This document shows, one piece after another, positions 8,547-19,933 of a stretch of DNA of 64,000 nucleotides. The stretch is from Planococcus sp. PAMC 21323 (lineage in GTDB: Bacteria > Bacillota > Bacilli > Bacillales_A > Planococcaceae). Below the pieces are notes generated by a model, which made no database searches, had not been told where the DNA came from, and saw only the letters and a program-made list of their open reading frames with translations. The stretch covers positions 806,001-870,000 of the forward strand of contig NZ_CP009129.1 in the NCBI RefSeq assembly GCF_000785555.1. The letters run 5' to 3'. Position 1 is the stretch's first letter, and each line of letters starts with the position of its first letter. A program made the position numbers and the translations under genes.

Positions 8547-9909
8547 ATTTCAGTACTAATTTCGTAACCGATTCTACTTGTGCAGTTTGTGGGAACATAT
8601 CGACCGGTTGAATATATTCAATACGGTAAATTTTCGTTAATTGTTGCAAGTCTTTCGCTAAAGTAGAAGGGTTACAAGAAGTATAAACAAAACGTTTTGG
8701 TTTTACTTTTAATATAGTTTGCAAAAGTGAATCTGCTAAACCTGTACGCGGCGGATCTACGGTTAAGACATCTGGAACAAATCCTTCGTTACTCCAGAGC
8801 TCCAACCATTTCTCGGCTGTACCTGTAACATATTTTGCCGTATAGCCTTGTGCTTTTGCATTGGCTTTAGCATCAACAACACTTTCGTGTAAAACGTCCA
8901 TTCCACGAACTTCTTTAGCACTGTCCGCTAGCCAAAGTCCAATCGTTCCAACGCCACAATAAGCATCGACAACCGTTTCTTGTCCAGTTAGTTCAGCAGC
9001 GCGTTTGATTTCATCATATAGTTTGACGGTTTGAGTCGGATTCAGTTGGAAAAAGGCACGTGCTGACAAATCAAATGCCAATTCACCCAGCTCTTCATGA
9101 ATCGTGTCTTTGCCGAATAATGTGATTGTTTCATCTCCAAAAATCAAAGAAGTTTTTTCTTTATTGACATTCTGAACGATCGATACTAAGTTCGTATCGA
9201 TTTTTTGCAGACGTTCCAATAACAATTCTTTTTGAGGAATTTTCGAACGTGTTGTCACTAAGACCAGCTGGATTTCACCAGTATTGACACCGGTGCGTAC
9301 GACAATAGTACGGATAATGCCTTTCATCGTCTTGCCATCGTATATTGGCATTTTCAATTCTTCCAAAATACGTTTAACGGCATTTGTTATAACCGTTGTA
9401 TCGGGATGTTGAACGATACATTCATCAATATCTAAAAGTTGATGAGAGCCTTCTGCAAACAATCCGGCGATAACTTTCGTACCTTTGAGACGTGTCTGGA
9501 ATTGACTCTTATTACGATAACGCCAAGGATCTTCCATACCAATTGTGTCTTCAACTTGTACCGTTGTTCCTTTTAAATATCGTTCCAATGCTTGTACGAC
9601 TAGATCACGCTTTTCAACAAGCTGCTGGTCATATGTCATATGTTGCAATTGACATCCACCACAAGCTTCGTAAATTGGGCAAGGTGGAGTTTGGCGGTGG
9701 GGTGATTTTTTACGAATGTTGATAATGCGTGCTTGAGCAAAATTTCGTTTGACTACCGTTACTTGCGCAGTTATTTCTTCTCCTGGTAATGCTCCAGGCA
9801 CGAATACGACATTGCGTTTAAAATAGCCAATGCCTTCTCCATTGATCCCGAGTCGTTTAATCGTCATCGGAATTTTTTGACCTTCTTCAATAATAGGTTT
9901 ATCGTTCAT
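8545..9909 (-). CDS. rlmD: 23S rRNA (uracil-5-)-methyltransferase, RlmD/TrmA family
   Basis: The 454-residue enzyme has an N-terminal TRAM domain (about residues 8-65). An iron-sulfur cysteine set follows ([16 protein letters not shown], plus a later Cys in DECIVQHPD). The C-terminal methyltransferase domain has [21 protein letters not shown] and the nucleophile motif TSCNP. It methylates uracil C5 in 23S rRNA; in B. subtilis the RlmCD-type enzyme modifies two positions. I chose the ATG at 9909 over an in-frame GTG three codons upstream, because GAAGGA is 10 bases from the ATG but nearly touches the GTG. Paralogues exist in bacilli, so the exact subtype is uncertain. Confidence 0.85.
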   Translation of the reverse strand: MNDKPIIEEGQKIPMTIKRLGINGEGIGYFKRNVVFVPGALPGEEITAQVTVVKRNFAQARIINIRKKSPHRQTPPCPIYEACGGCQLQHMTYDQQLVEKRDLVVQALERYLKGTTVQVEDTIGMEDPWRYRNKSQFQTRLKGTKVIAGLFAEGSHQLLDIDECIVQHPDTTVITNAVKRILEELKMPIYDGKTMKGIIRTIVVRTGVNTGEIQLVLVTTRSKIPQKELLLERLQKIDTNLVSIVQNVNKEKTSLIFGDETITLFGKDTIHEELGELAFDLSARAFFQLNPTQTVKLYDEIKRAAELTGQETVVDAYCGVGTIGLWLADSAKEVRGMDVLHESVVDAKANAKAQGYTAKYVTGTAEKWLELWSNEGFVPDVLTVDPPRTGLADSLLQTILKVKPKRFVYTSCNPSTLAKDLQQLTKIYRIEYIQPVDMFPQTAQVESVTKLVLK

Positions 9910-9950
9910 GGATCTCACATCCTTCAGTTAATCATCTCCCCATTATAGTC

Positions 9951-10853
9951 TTATTTATAGATATCAGCCAGTGCTGATCGTAAATTGGGAAACTTGAATT
10001 GGAAACCATGTTGTTCAAGGACAGTTGGTAAAACACGCTGACCCTCGAGAACCAATTGACTTTTATCTCCCAAAGCTGCCTTCATAGCAAAAGAAGGAAC
10101 TGGAATCCAATGTGGTCGACCAAGTGTATGGGCAATTTCTTTGCCAAACTCTTTCATTTGTTTCGGGTGTGGAGCCGTTACATTAAAGGCACCGGTCAAT
10201 TGCTCGTTGTCTAACGCAAAAACTAATGCGCGTGCCACGTCTTTAATGTGAATCCACGACAGCCATTGTTTGCCAGAGCCGACAGTGCCGCCAGCAAACA
10301 TTTTATAAGGTAACGCCATTAAAGGTAAAGCACCTGCATCTTTTCCAAGAATAATACCAAAACGGCCACAAGCTACTCGTAATCCATCTTCTTCTGCACG
10401 GTGAGCTAAAATTTCCCAATCACGAACAGTTTGGGCTAAGAAATCTGAACCAAGATCAGCAGAAGATTCTGTATAAGTAACCGTCTGAGAAGGTGGGTAA
10501 ATACCGACAGCGCTAGCGTTTACTAAAGTTTTAGGTTTTTTCTCTAACTTATGAATAATACGCAGCAATTCATTTGTTGCGTCCATACGACTTGAGTAAA
10601 TCAACTTTTTTTGTTCTTCACTCCAACGACCATCGTTTATAGAAGCTCCAGCTAAATTAATAAAAGCATCCACACCAGCTAATTGCTTTTCGGGTTGGGC
10701 GTCTTCAGCTAACCATTTTACGTATGTAATATTGTGATCGGCCGAGTCTTTGGCTTTTCTTGTTAAAATATATACTTCATCGCCTCTAGCGATTAACAAT
10801 CGAATCAGTTCTTTTCCTACAAATCCAGTACCACCTGTGATTGCTATTTTCAT
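9951..10853 (-). CDS. yfhF: TIGR01777-family NAD-dependent epimerase, YfhF-like
   Basis: This 300-residue extended short-chain dehydrogenase-like protein has the N-terminal nucleotide-binding motif GGTGFVGKELI, the NLAGASINDGRWSEEQK segment typical of the family, and NASAVGIYPP around the active site. A C-terminal DUF1731 region follows (GQRVLPTVLEQHGFQFKFP). The substrate of this family is unknown. The ATG preceded by GGAGGCG is chosen over one 11 codons upstream. It is divergent from recX, the same neighbour pair as B. subtilis yfhF-recX. Confidence 0.85.
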   Translation of the reverse strand: MKIAITGGTGFVGKELIRLLIARGDEVYILTRKAKDSADHNITYVKWLAEDAQPEKQLAGVDAFINLAGASINDGRWSEEQKKLIYSSRMDATNELLRIIHKLEKKPKTLVNASAVGIYPPSQTVTYTESSADLGSDFLAQTVRDWEILAHRAEEDGLRVACGRFGIILGKDAGALPLMALPYKMFAGGTVGSGKQWLSWIHIKDVARALVFALDNEQLTGAFNVTAPHPKQMKEFGKEIAHTLGRPHWIPVPSFAMKAALGDKSQLVLEGQRVLPTVLEQHGFQFKFPNLRSALADIYK

Positions 10854-10961
10854 TTCTATCGCCTCCAGTTTCTTTCTTATTAGCATACCCTTTTAGGTGT
10901 CATGCTATGCAATTGTTTGACTGAAAGGTGTATAATATAACAAGAAGAGAGGTGCCAGTAG

Positions 10962-11768
10962 ATGCCGATTATTTCAAAAATCACACAGGGAAAGAAAAAC
11001 CCTGAAAGGTATAATGTCTTTTTTGAAGATAAATATGCTTTTAGCGTGGATGAAGCGGTGCTTATCCGGTATCAGCTCACAAAAGGAAAAGAGCTAGACC
11101 AATGGACGATCGAAGAAGTTAATTTCGAAGATGAAGTCCGAAAAGCATATAACAAAGCGCTTTACTATCTCGGATTCCGGATGAGAAGTGAAGGCGAAGT
11201 ACGTCAAAAGCTAAAAGAAAAAGAATACGGTGACGCCGTAATAGATGAAGCCATCAAAAAATTGTATACACATAATTTTTTAGATGACCAGCAATTTTCA
11301 GAAGCTCTGATGCGAACACAAATTAAATCAGGTAAAAAAGGTCCGCGTGCGATCCAGCAAGATATGCAAAAGAGAGGAATTGACAAACAGATGCAAAAAG
11401 ATGTTTTGGATTCCTATTCAGAAGAAGAACAATTAGAAGTTGCTAAAGGTCTCGCTGAAAAAATTGCGCTTAAAGAAAAAACGAAAACTCCGAGTCAAAT
11501 CAATCAAAAAATCAGCGATACATTGATGAGAAAAGGCTATAATTATGCACTGATTAAATTAGCAATCGAAGATTTAGATCTTGAGAAAGACGAAGATCAA
11601 TGGTCCGATATGGTAACAGAGCAAGGGGATAAATTGTGGCGTAAACATAGTTCTAAACTGACAGGCTACGATTTAAAGTCCAAAGTAAAACAAGGACTTT
11701 ATCAAAAAGGTTTTCCGAGTGAAGTAATCAGTGATTATTTAGAGAAAAAGGAGCTTGAAGATGACTGA
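10962..11768 (+). CDS. recX: RecX-family regulator of RecA
   Basis: The 268-residue protein is built of repeated three-helix RecX motifs and carries YYLGFRMRSEGEVRQKLKE near residue 70. It binds RecA filaments and modulates recombination. The length fits Bacillus RecX (about 264 residues). GAGAGGTG precedes the ATG. The stop codon overlaps the start of yfhH by 8 bases, so recX, yfhH and yfhJ form a translationally coupled unit. Confidence 0.92.
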   Translation: MPIISKITQGKKNPERYNVFFEDKYAFSVDEAVLIRYQLTKGKELDQWTIEEVNFEDEVRKAYNKALYYLGFRMRSEGEVRQKLKEKEYGDAVIDEAIKKLYTHNFLDDQQFSEALMRTQIKSGKKGPRAIQQDMQKRGIDKQMQKDVLDSYSEEEQLEVAKGLAEKIALKEKTKTPSQINQKISDTLMRKGYNYALIKLAIEDLDLEKDEDQWSDMVTEQGDKLWRKHSSKLTGYDLKSKVKQGLYQKGFPSEVISDYLEKKELEDD

Positions 11769-12093
11769 ACAAAAGCCATATAGTGACATGACAGAGCACG
11801 AACTCCACGGGGAAATTGCCCGGTTAAGAGAAAAAGCGAGAAAAGCTGAACAACTTGGTATCATCAATGAATTTGCGGTGCTGGAGCGAAAAGCAACTAT
11901 GGCAGCATCCTACTTACTAGATCCTGCTGATTTCAAACCAGGGGAAGTATATCGCATTGAAGGAGACCCGAATGTCTATTTCCAAATTGATTATTTAAAA
12001 GGTCGATTTGCTTGGGGATACCGAATGGGTGGAGAAAAACATACGGAAGCGTTGCCGATTTCGATGCTGCGCCCGTTGAAAGAAGGGAAATAA
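11761..12093 (+). CDS. yfhH: YfhH-family protein (DUF1811)
   Basis: The 110-residue protein has an N-terminal charged helix (MTEHELHGEIARLREKARKAEQLG) followed by a small beta domain (GEVYRIEGDPNVYFQIDYLKG). This matches the DUF1811/YfhH family of unknown function. The ATG at 11761 follows AAAGGAG within the end of recX; the genes overlap by 8 bases. A yfhJ-like gene begins 4 bases after its stop. Confidence 0.85.
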   Translation: MTEQKPYSDMTEHELHGEIARLREKARKAEQLGIINEFAVLERKATMAASYLLDPADFKPGEVYRIEGDPNVYFQIDYLKGRFAWGYRMGGEKHTEALPISMLRPLKEGK

Positions 12094-12097
12094 ACAT

Positions 12098-12349
12098 ATG
12101 AAAGAAATTCTTGAGCAACTAACGATTGAGTTATTAGAAAAAAATCCAAATCTCTCTGAAGAAAAAGCACGTACGTGGATTGAACTTTTGGCATCTGACT
12201 TTGAATCCTCTTATGCAAAAGCAGGATATGATTATCAAGGTACAGCAGTAGTTGAAAAAGTAATGCGTCAGTGGATCGATAGCTACGGAGACAAAATCCA
12301 TGAATTTGCTGGGACTAATCCGAAATACGCACACTTACTAAAAGACTAA
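12098..12349 (+). CDS. yfhJ: YfhJ-like WVELL-family small protein
   Basis: This 83-residue protein contains WIELLASDFESSYAKAGYDYQG, the signature of the WVELL family whose B. subtilis member is YfhJ; function unknown. It starts 4 bases after yfhH, with GAAGGGAAA as ribosome binding site at the end of that gene. It is the last gene of the recX-yfhH-yfhJ unit and is followed by a terminator. Confidence 0.85.
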   Translation: MKEILEQLTIELLEKNPNLSEEKARTWIELLASDFESSYAKAGYDYQGTAVVEKVMRQWIDSYGDKIHEFAGTNPKYAHLLKD

Positions 12350-12366
12350 TTGATATTGGGAAAACA

Positions 12367-12396
12367 AAAAACGCGCACCCTGGGGTGTGCGTTTTC
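12367..12396. terminator. Bidirectional intrinsic terminator
   Basis: AAAACGCGCACCC and GGGTGTGCGTTTT form a near-perfect stem (one G-U) between convergent yfhJ and yfhP, with A and T runs on both sides. Confidence 0.88.
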
Positions 12397-13376
12397 TAGT
12401 TATGACTATAGTCTAGTTTTTTTCTTAGTTTGTCTTCACTGAAAATCCATCCAGTATAAGAATTGATGATATTGCAATCTTTGTCTAAGTGGGCAACAGC
12501 AACAAATGGATAATAGTCATTACTGCGATACCGGAGATCAATTAATCGAACTTCAAAAATGTTACCGTACTCATTGATTTCCCAGCGATATAATGGAGAA
12601 AATGAAATAAACGCGGAGATATTTTTATCTTTCATAGCTGCTTGGATCAAATTGTTTTCAGGCATTTCTTTTTTCATGAACTTATCATAAATGTTAATCG
12701 TTCGTCCATATGCTCGTCCTACATAATGGTGGCGATCTGTATCAGCAGCAATGCGCCAGTGTAGAAAGCGCATTGTTGGGGCCACGAAAACTTTAGTAGC
12801 ACCTGGAATGGTATTCAGCACAGCGCGTTTGATAGCTGCCTGTAGCGCAAAACGCGCAATATAGTAGAAGAATAACGTAATATAAAGAATGGTCATTGTC
12901 CATACCGGATTTGCGCCGAAAGCCCAGATAATCAGAGCCAGTATATGTGCGCCAAAGATGATCGGATCGAATGTATTTATGACACCGAGAGCAATCCACC
13001 GATTAGAAATCGGCCTCAGTGCTTGGGTACCATATGAATTGAAGATGTCGACAAAGACATGCATAAATACGGCTAGAAAAGACCACAACCATAAATGCAG
13101 TAAATTGGCTTCAGGGAAAAAAGAGTATAATCCACCTGCAATTAATAATGGCCATAATAACACAGCGGGAATAGAATGAGTCGCACCTCTATGATGCCGA
13201 ATATAAACAGCGTTGTCCCGCAATTTTAAAACGGTATCAACATCTGGAGCTAAAGAACCGATAATTACACCTGAAACAACAGCGGTCATGGTGACGGGAT
13301 GGCTAGCGACAGCCGGGTCGGCCATTGCAAATCCGCCAAGGGCAATGCCCATGACAATGTGCGTACCTGTATCCAT
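12396..13376 (-). CDS. yfhP: YfhP-like membrane-bound metal-dependent hydrolase (YdjM/DUF457 family)
   Basis: The 326-residue protein has the metal-binding residues of the YdjM/LexA-regulated membrane hydrolase family: THIVMG at residue 5, PDVDTVLKL near 44, HHRGATHS near 62 and HVFVDIFNSYGTQALRP near 107. About five transmembrane segments lie in the first two-thirds, followed by a soluble tail. YfhP has been described in B. subtilis as affecting expression of the adjacent mutY (yfhQ) gene. Here it is likewise divergent from mutY. AAAGGGGAT precedes the ATG. Confidence 0.85.
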   Translation of the reverse strand: MDTGTHIVMGIALGGFAMADPAVASHPVTMTAVVSGVIIGSLAPDVDTVLKLRDNAVYIRHHRGATHSIPAVLLWPLLIAGGLYSFFPEANLLHLWLWSFLAVFMHVFVDIFNSYGTQALRPISNRWIALGVINTFDPIIFGAHILALIIWAFGANPVWTMTILYITLFFYYIARFALQAAIKRAVLNTIPGATKVFVAPTMRFLHWRIAADTDRHHYVGRAYGRTINIYDKFMKKEMPENNLIQAAMKDKNISAFISFSPLYRWEINEYGNIFEVRLIDLRYRSNDYYPFVAVAHLDKDCNIINSYTGWIFSEDKLRKKLDYSHN

Positions 13377-13505
13377 TGTCTTATCCCCTTTCTTAGAAGT
13401 TAATCTTTATATAGAATTGAATAGATTTGTTAAAATAAACGTATTCCTCATTTTAATATACCCGAAATGGAACTGGAATAATCAACATGAACGGAGGTTG
13501 CAACC

Positions 13506-15319
<1,814 letters not shown>

Positions 15320-15364
15320 TCCTTTGGTCCTTATGCCTTATTGCTGTATGTTTTCAGAATTGAT

Positions 15365-15373
15365 TGATATAAT
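15365..15373 (+). promoter_or_regulatory. Extended -10 promoter for ygaC
   Basis: TGATATAAT is a perfect TATAAT hexamer with the TGn extension 49 bases before the ygaC start. No good -35 is seen. Confidence 0.45.
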
Positions 15374-15421
15374 ACGGAAATAGCAGATAAATAAGGCTTA
15401 GACAAAAAGGTGGGGTAGTAC

Positions 15422-15949
15422 ATGGCGATTCCTGCGGAGGGTGAAACAATCCAAATCCACAGTTACAAACACAACGGTCGCATCCACCGTGTCTGGCAGG
15501 AAACAACTGTACTGAAAGGTACGAATAATATTGTAATTGGTGCAAATGAACGGACGCTAGTGACAGAATCCGATGGACGAACTTGGTTAACGCGTGAACC
15601 ATCAATATGTTATTTTCACGCAGAGCATTGGTTTAACATCATCTGCATGCTCCGAGAAGACGGGGTTTATTATTACTGTAATGTTAGTTCTCCATTCGTA
15701 TATAATAATGGCTCGTTAAAGTACATCGATTATGACTTGGACGTAAAAGTGTTTCCAGACATGTCGTACACGTTATTGGATGAAGACGAATACGAAGACC
15801 ACAAGCGGCAAATGGGATATCCTGAAGTGATTGATCAAATACTTCACCGAAATGTAGAAAAACTGATCGGCTGGATTAAGCAGCGCAAAGGCCCGTTTGC
15901 CCAAGACTTTATCGAAGTATGGACGAACCGCTATGAATTTCATAGGTAA
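15422..15949 (+). CDS. ygaC: DUF402 / UPF0374 protein, YgaC-like (Ntdp family)
   Basis: The 175-residue protein matches the YgaC/UPF0374 family: [20 protein letters not shown] at the N-terminus, [18 protein letters not shown] and [11 protein letters not shown] in the middle, and the KRQMGYP segment. Staphylococcal relatives (Ntdp) hydrolyse nucleoside tri- and diphosphates with divalent metal. GGTGGGG precedes the ATG. Gene order fabL-ygaC-ygaD follows B. subtilis, but ygaB and sspE, found there between fabL and ygaC, are missing. Confidence 0.85.
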   Translation: MAIPAEGETIQIHSYKHNGRIHRVWQETTVLKGTNNIVIGANERTLVTESDGRTWLTREPSICYFHAEHWFNIICMLREDGVYYYCNVSSPFVYNNGSLKYIDYDLDVKVFPDMSYTLLDEDEYEDHKRQMGYPEVIDQILHRNVEKLIGWIKQRKGPFAQDFIEVWTNRYEFHR

Positions 15950-15971
15950 AACCGGATTCGTGATCAAAATG

Positions 15972-16002
15972 AAAACCTGTTGCTTGCCGACAGGTTTTTC
16001 GT
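15972..16002 (+). terminator. Intrinsic terminator after ygaC
   Basis: AAAACCTGT and ACAGGTTTT form a 9-bp stem followed by TTCGTTTTG. Confidence 0.75.
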
Positions 16003-16026
16003 TTTGTATAGAAAGGAGTGAGAAGT

Positions 16027-17772
16027 TTGAGTAGTATGAAACGCTATATGCAATTTGTCAAACCGTATTATTGGCAAATTGCATTGACAATTGTCATTGG
16101 CATATTCAAGTTCGCAATCCCGCTATTCATCCCACTGCTTATCAAAATTGTCATTGATGATATTATTGGAGCGGATGCGCTGTCTAATGCAGAAAAGTTA
16201 AGGCAGTTGTATTTATGGCTAGGTGGAACCGCAATTGTTTTCTTCTTATTGAGACCACCAATTGAATATTTCCGCCAATATTATGCACAATATGTTAGCA
16301 ACAAAATCCTTTACGATATTCGTGGCTATTTATATGGTCATTTGCAACGTTTGAGTTTACGTTATTATGCAAACACGCGAGCGGGCGAAATCATTTCTCG
16401 TATGATCAATGACGTCGAGCAAACAAAAAACTTTGTCATGATCGGTTTAATGAACGTCTGGTTAGATCTTGCGACAATCATCATTGCCATTATTATTATG
16501 TTGACGATGGATGTTTCATTAACTGTAGTGGCGTTGCTAGCGTTTCCGTTTTATGCGTTTAGTGTGAAATACTTTTTTGGTCGTCTACGTGATTTAACGC
16601 GAGCACGGTCACAAGCTTTAGCAAATGTTCAAAGTTACTTGCATGAGCGCGTACAAGGCATGAGCATTATTAAAAGTTTCGCGTTAGAAAAACATGAACA
16701 GAAAATTTTTAACGATACTAATGATCAATTTTTGGAAAAGGCGATTGATCACACAAAATGGAATGCTAAAGCATTTGCAGTAGTTAATACCATAACGGAT
16801 GTTGCCCCGTTAATGGTGATTGGCTACGCGGGTTACCAAGTTATTCAAGGAGATTTAACCCTTGGTACCATGGTGGCGTTTATCGCTTATATTGAGCGGC
16901 TCTATAGTCCACTGCGTCGTTTAGTCAATTCTTCAACAACTTTGGTTCAATCATTAGCTTCGATGGACCGTGTTTTTGAGTTAATAGATGAAGACTATGA
17001 CGTAACCGATAAAGAAAAAGCACATGATTTAAAAGTCGTGGATGGTAAATTGGAATTTCGCGATGTTTCTTTTCATTACAATGATGGAGGAACTGAAGTG
17101 CTGTCGAATTTAAATTTCACTGTAAAGCCTGGAGAAACAGTCGCTTTTGTTGGCATGAGCGGCGGCGGAAAGTCGACAATCGTGTCGCTAATCCCACGAT
17201 TTTATGATGTAACGAGTGGCGCCATTTATATGGACGACCATGATTTGCGCGACGTGACCACTCATACATTGCGTGACCAAATTGGTTTAGTATTACAAGA
17301 TTCGATTCTCTTTAGCGACTCAGTAAAAGCAAACATCCTTATGGGGAAACCAGGCGCGACTGATGAAGAAGTAGTAGCGGCCGCAAAAGCTGCTAATGCA
17401 GATGAGTTTATCTCGCAATTGCCTGAAGGCTATGACACAAAAGTTGGCGAGCGCGGTGTTAAATTATCAGGAGGACAAAAGCAACGTGTAGCAATTGCAC
17501 GTGTGTTCTTGAAAAATCCACCGATTCTAATTTTGGACGAAGCTACTTCAGCGCTTGATCTTGAAAGTGAAGCATTAATACAAGATTCGTTGGAACGATT
17601 AGCGCATGACCGGACTACTTTAATTGTGGCCCATCGTCTTTCAACAATTACGCATGCAGACCAAATTCTTGTAATCGATCACGGTAAACTTGCTGAAAAA
17701 GGAACACATAATGACCTAATGAAGCAGCAAGGTGTGTACCATAATTTATTCCAAGTGCAGCATTTTAATTAA
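16027..17772 (+). CDS. ygaD: ABC exporter with fused permease and ATPase, YgaD-like
   Basis: This 581-residue half-transporter has an N-terminal six-helix exporter domain (residues about 10-315) and a C-terminal ATPase. Walker A is the unusual GMSGGGKS, the signature is LSGGQKQR, Walker B is [12 protein letters not shown], and the switch is AHRLST. It should dimerise and export lipids or drugs. Start choice: AAAGGAG at 16012-16018 overlaps a GTG (16018) and is 17 bases from an ATG (16036). It is 8 bases from a TTG at 16027, which I take. It occupies the YgaD position beside ygaC. Confidence 0.88.
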   Translation: MSSMKRYMQFVKPYYWQIALTIVIGIFKFAIPLFIPLLIKIVIDDIIGADALSNAEKLRQLYLWLGGTAIVFFLLRPPIEYFRQYYAQYVSNKILYDIRGYLYGHLQRLSLRYYANTRAGEIISRMINDVEQTKNFVMIGLMNVWLDLATIIIAIIIMLTMDVSLTVVALLAFPFYAFSVKYFFGRLRDLTRARSQALANVQSYLHERVQGMSIIKSFALEKHEQKIFNDTNDQFLEKAIDHTKWNAKAFAVVNTITDVAPLMVIGYAGYQVIQGDLTLGTMVAFIAYIERLYSPLRRLVNSSTTLVQSLASMDRVFELIDEDYDVTDKEKAHDLKVVDGKLEFRDVSFHYNDGGTEVLSNLNFTVKPGETVAFVGMSGGGKSTIVSLIPRFYDVTSGAIYMDDHDLRDVTTHTLRDQIGLVLQDSILFSDSVKANILMGKPGATDEEVVAAAKAANADEFISQLPEGYDTKVGERGVKLSGGQKQRVAIARVFLKNPPILILDEATSALDLESEALIQDSLERLAHDRTTLIVAHRLSTITHADQILVIDHGKLAEKGTHNDLMKQQGVYHNLFQVQHFN

Positions 17773-17779
17773 ACTAGTT

Positions 17780-17812
17780 AAGAGCCTCCAGGTTTTCTGG
17801 AGGCTCTTTTTA
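17780..17812 (+). terminator. Intrinsic terminator after ygaD
   Basis: AAGAGCCTCCA and TGGAGGCTCTT form a perfect 11-bp stem followed by a T run. Confidence 0.92.
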
Positions 17813-17846
17813 AATGTAAGGGTTACCATTTTATACTAAGAAGGTA

Positions 17847-17874
17847 TTGCATTAATAATAATATTACGTATAAT
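17847..17874 (+). promoter_or_regulatory. Promoter of the peptide ABC operon
   Basis: A perfect TATAAT at 17869 lies 16 bases downstream of a weak TTGCAT and 53 bases before the first gene of the operon. Confidence 0.5.
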
Positions 17875-17926
17875 TGAAAGAAGGAGAATGTTCTGAATAA
17901 TTTTTTTGTGTAAAAGGGGGAGCATC

Positions 17927-18946
17927 ATGACTGAGCGTAAAACCATCTTAGACGTTAAAGGTTTACAAACATCCTTTTTCACAGATGATGGAGAGATACC
18001 AGCAGTAGATAATGTAAATTTTCACATACGAGAAGGAGAAGTGCTTGGCATTGTCGGTGAATCGGGATGCGGTAAAAGTGTAACTTCACTTTCAATAATG
18101 GGACTTGTTCCAAGTCCTCCTGGAAAAATTACAAGTGGAGAAATTTTATTTCAGGATAAAGATTTAACAAAATTATCTGAGAAAAAAATGCGGGAAATCA
18201 GAGGTAATGATATCGCAATGATTTTCCAAGAGCCGATGACTTCGTTAAATCCATTGTTCACAATTGGCAATCAGCTTCGCGAAGCTATTAAAATTCACAA
18301 AAAAGATTGGTCGAAAGAACAAGTTCAAGAACGCGCGATTGAAATGATGAAACTAGTTGGCCTGCCAAGACCGGAAGGCTTAATGAAAGAATATCCACAC
18401 CAATTATCAGGCGGAATGCGCCAACGTGTCATGATTGCGATGGCTTTGTTGTGTGACCCGAAAGTGTTGATTGCAGACGAACCAACCACAGCACTTGACG
18501 TTACCATACAGTCTCAAATTTTAAAACTGATAAAAAATCTTAACGAACGATTAAATACGGCCGTATTATTGATTACTCACGATTTAGGAGTAGTAGCTGA
18601 AACTTGTGAGCGAGTAGTTGTGATGTATTCAGGAAAAGTAGTTGAAGAAGGTCCTGTTCATACAATCTTCAACGATCCACAACATCCTTATACAAAAGGC
18701 TTGCTCGAGTCAGTTCCTGATATGCGTTTTAAAAAAGAACGACTTTATTCGATTCCTGGAAACGTTCCTAAACCAGGATCGATTAAAACAGGGTGCAAGT
18801 TCGCGGCGCGCTGCGAATTTGCGTTTGATCGCTGTCTAACTGAAAGCCCGGAGCTGTATCAAACGGCGGAAGATCATCAAACCCGCTGTTTCCTATTTGA
18901 TCCGAAGGAGGTACAGTCGCATGACAGAACCGTTGTTGAAAGTTGA
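17927..18946 (+). CDS. dppD: Dipeptide/oligopeptide ABC transporter ATP-binding subunit DppD/OppD type
   Basis: The 339-residue ATPase has Walker A GESGCGKS, signature LSGGMRQR, Walker B VLIADEPTTALD and the family-typical C-terminal region with cysteines (GCKFAARCEFAFDRC) that can bind an iron-sulfur cluster. It energises peptide import together with the next four genes. GGGGGAG precedes the chosen ATG at 17927; an ATG seven codons upstream lacks a site. It overlaps the next gene by 26 bases. The operon order D-F-A-B-C is that of peptide importers; Dpp versus Opp specificity is not resolved. Confidence 0.88.
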   Translation: MTERKTILDVKGLQTSFFTDDGEIPAVDNVNFHIREGEVLGIVGESGCGKSVTSLSIMGLVPSPPGKITSGEILFQDKDLTKLSEKKMREIRGNDIAMIFQEPMTSLNPLFTIGNQLREAIKIHKKDWSKEQVQERAIEMMKLVGLPRPEGLMKEYPHQLSGGMRQRVMIAMALLCDPKVLIADEPTTALDVTIQSQILKLIKNLNERLNTAVLLITHDLGVVAETCERVVVMYSGKVVEEGPVHTIFNDPQHPYTKGLLESVPDMRFKKERLYSIPGNVPKPGSIKTGCKFAARCEFAFDRCLTESPELYQTAEDHQTRCFLFDPKEVQSHDRTVVES

Positions 18947-19904
18947 AGGGTTAAAAAAATATTTTCCGATTAAGTCTGGGATTTTAGGTAAAGTAAGCAA
19001 TCATGTTAAAGCAGTAGATGACGTATCCTTCACAGTTCAAGAAGGTGAGACACTAGGTATTGTTGGTGAATCGGGCTGTGGGAAATCCACAACAGGTCGT
19101 ATGTTAATGCGACTTTTAGAACCGACTGAAGGGGTTGTGACTTTCGACGGTCAAGAATTAACGAGTTTATCAAATAGCGATATGCGGAAAGCGCGTCGTG
19201 ATATTCAAATGGTTTTTCAAGACCCATATGCGTCATTAAATCCGCGTCATACGATTGAGAAAATTTTAATGGAACCGCTAAATGTTCATAATATAGGCGA
19301 TCCAAAAGACCGCAAAAAGAAAGTACATGAGTTTTTAGAGATTGTGGGATTGAGTAGTTATCATGCAAAACGCTATCCACATCAATTTAGTGGTGGTCAG
19401 CGTCAGCGTATTGGTATTGCGCGTGCATTAATGACTAACCCAAAACTAATTATTGCAGATGAGCCTGTTTCAGCACTTGATGTATCTATTCAGGCACAAG
19501 TACTGAATTTGATGCAAGATTTGCAAAAAGAGTTGAAACTTACTTATATATTTATTGCCCATGACTTAGGGGTGGTTCGACACATAAGCGATCGTGTGGG
19601 TGTTATGTATCTTGGACAAATGGCAGAACTTGCTAACACAGAGGATTTGTACGAAAAACCACTACATCCGTATACGCAAGCCTTATTGGCTGCAGTTCCG
19701 GTACCGGACCCAGACTTTGTTCGGGAAGAAGTGATTATCACGGGTGATGTTCCAAGCCCAGCAAATCCACCAAGTGGTTGCAGGTTCCATACACGCTGTC
19801 CATTTAAAATGGACATTTGTTCAGAAGTTGTACCTGTTTTTGCAGAAGTTGAGGTAGGTCATTCTGTTGCCTGTCATCTTTACGAAGAGTCCAGGCCGCA
19901 ATGA
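18921..19904 (+). CDS. dppF: Dipeptide/oligopeptide ABC transporter ATP-binding subunit DppF/OppF type
   Basis: The 327-residue second ATPase of the importer has Walker A GESGCGKS, signature FSGGQRQR and Walker B LIIADEPVSALD. The C-terminal cysteine-containing oligopeptide-transporter extension (GCRFHTRCPFKMDIC) is present. GAAGGAGG inside the end of dppD, about 10 bases upstream, serves the ATG at 18921, so translation is coupled. It pairs with DppD as a heterodimer on the cytoplasmic face of the permeases. Confidence 0.88.
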   Translation: MTEPLLKVEGLKKYFPIKSGILGKVSNHVKAVDDVSFTVQEGETLGIVGESGCGKSTTGRMLMRLLEPTEGVVTFDGQELTSLSNSDMRKARRDIQMVFQDPYASLNPRHTIEKILMEPLNVHNIGDPKDRKKKVHEFLEIVGLSSYHAKRYPHQFSGGQRQRIGIARALMTNPKLIIADEPVSALDVSIQAQVLNLMQDLQKELKLTYIFIAHDLGVVRHISDRVGVMYLGQMAELANTEDLYEKPLHPYTQALLAAVPVPDPDFVREEVIITGDVPSPANPPSGCRFHTRCPFKMDICSEVVPVFAEVEVGHSVACHLYEESRPQ

Positions 19905-19933
19905 TAATAAATAGAAAAAATGGAGGGGTTAAT

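Noticed and set aside
19030-19380. Minus-strand 116-codon open frame inside dppF
   Set aside because: It is a shadow of a clear ATPase gene, with no ribosome binding site and no recognisable domain.
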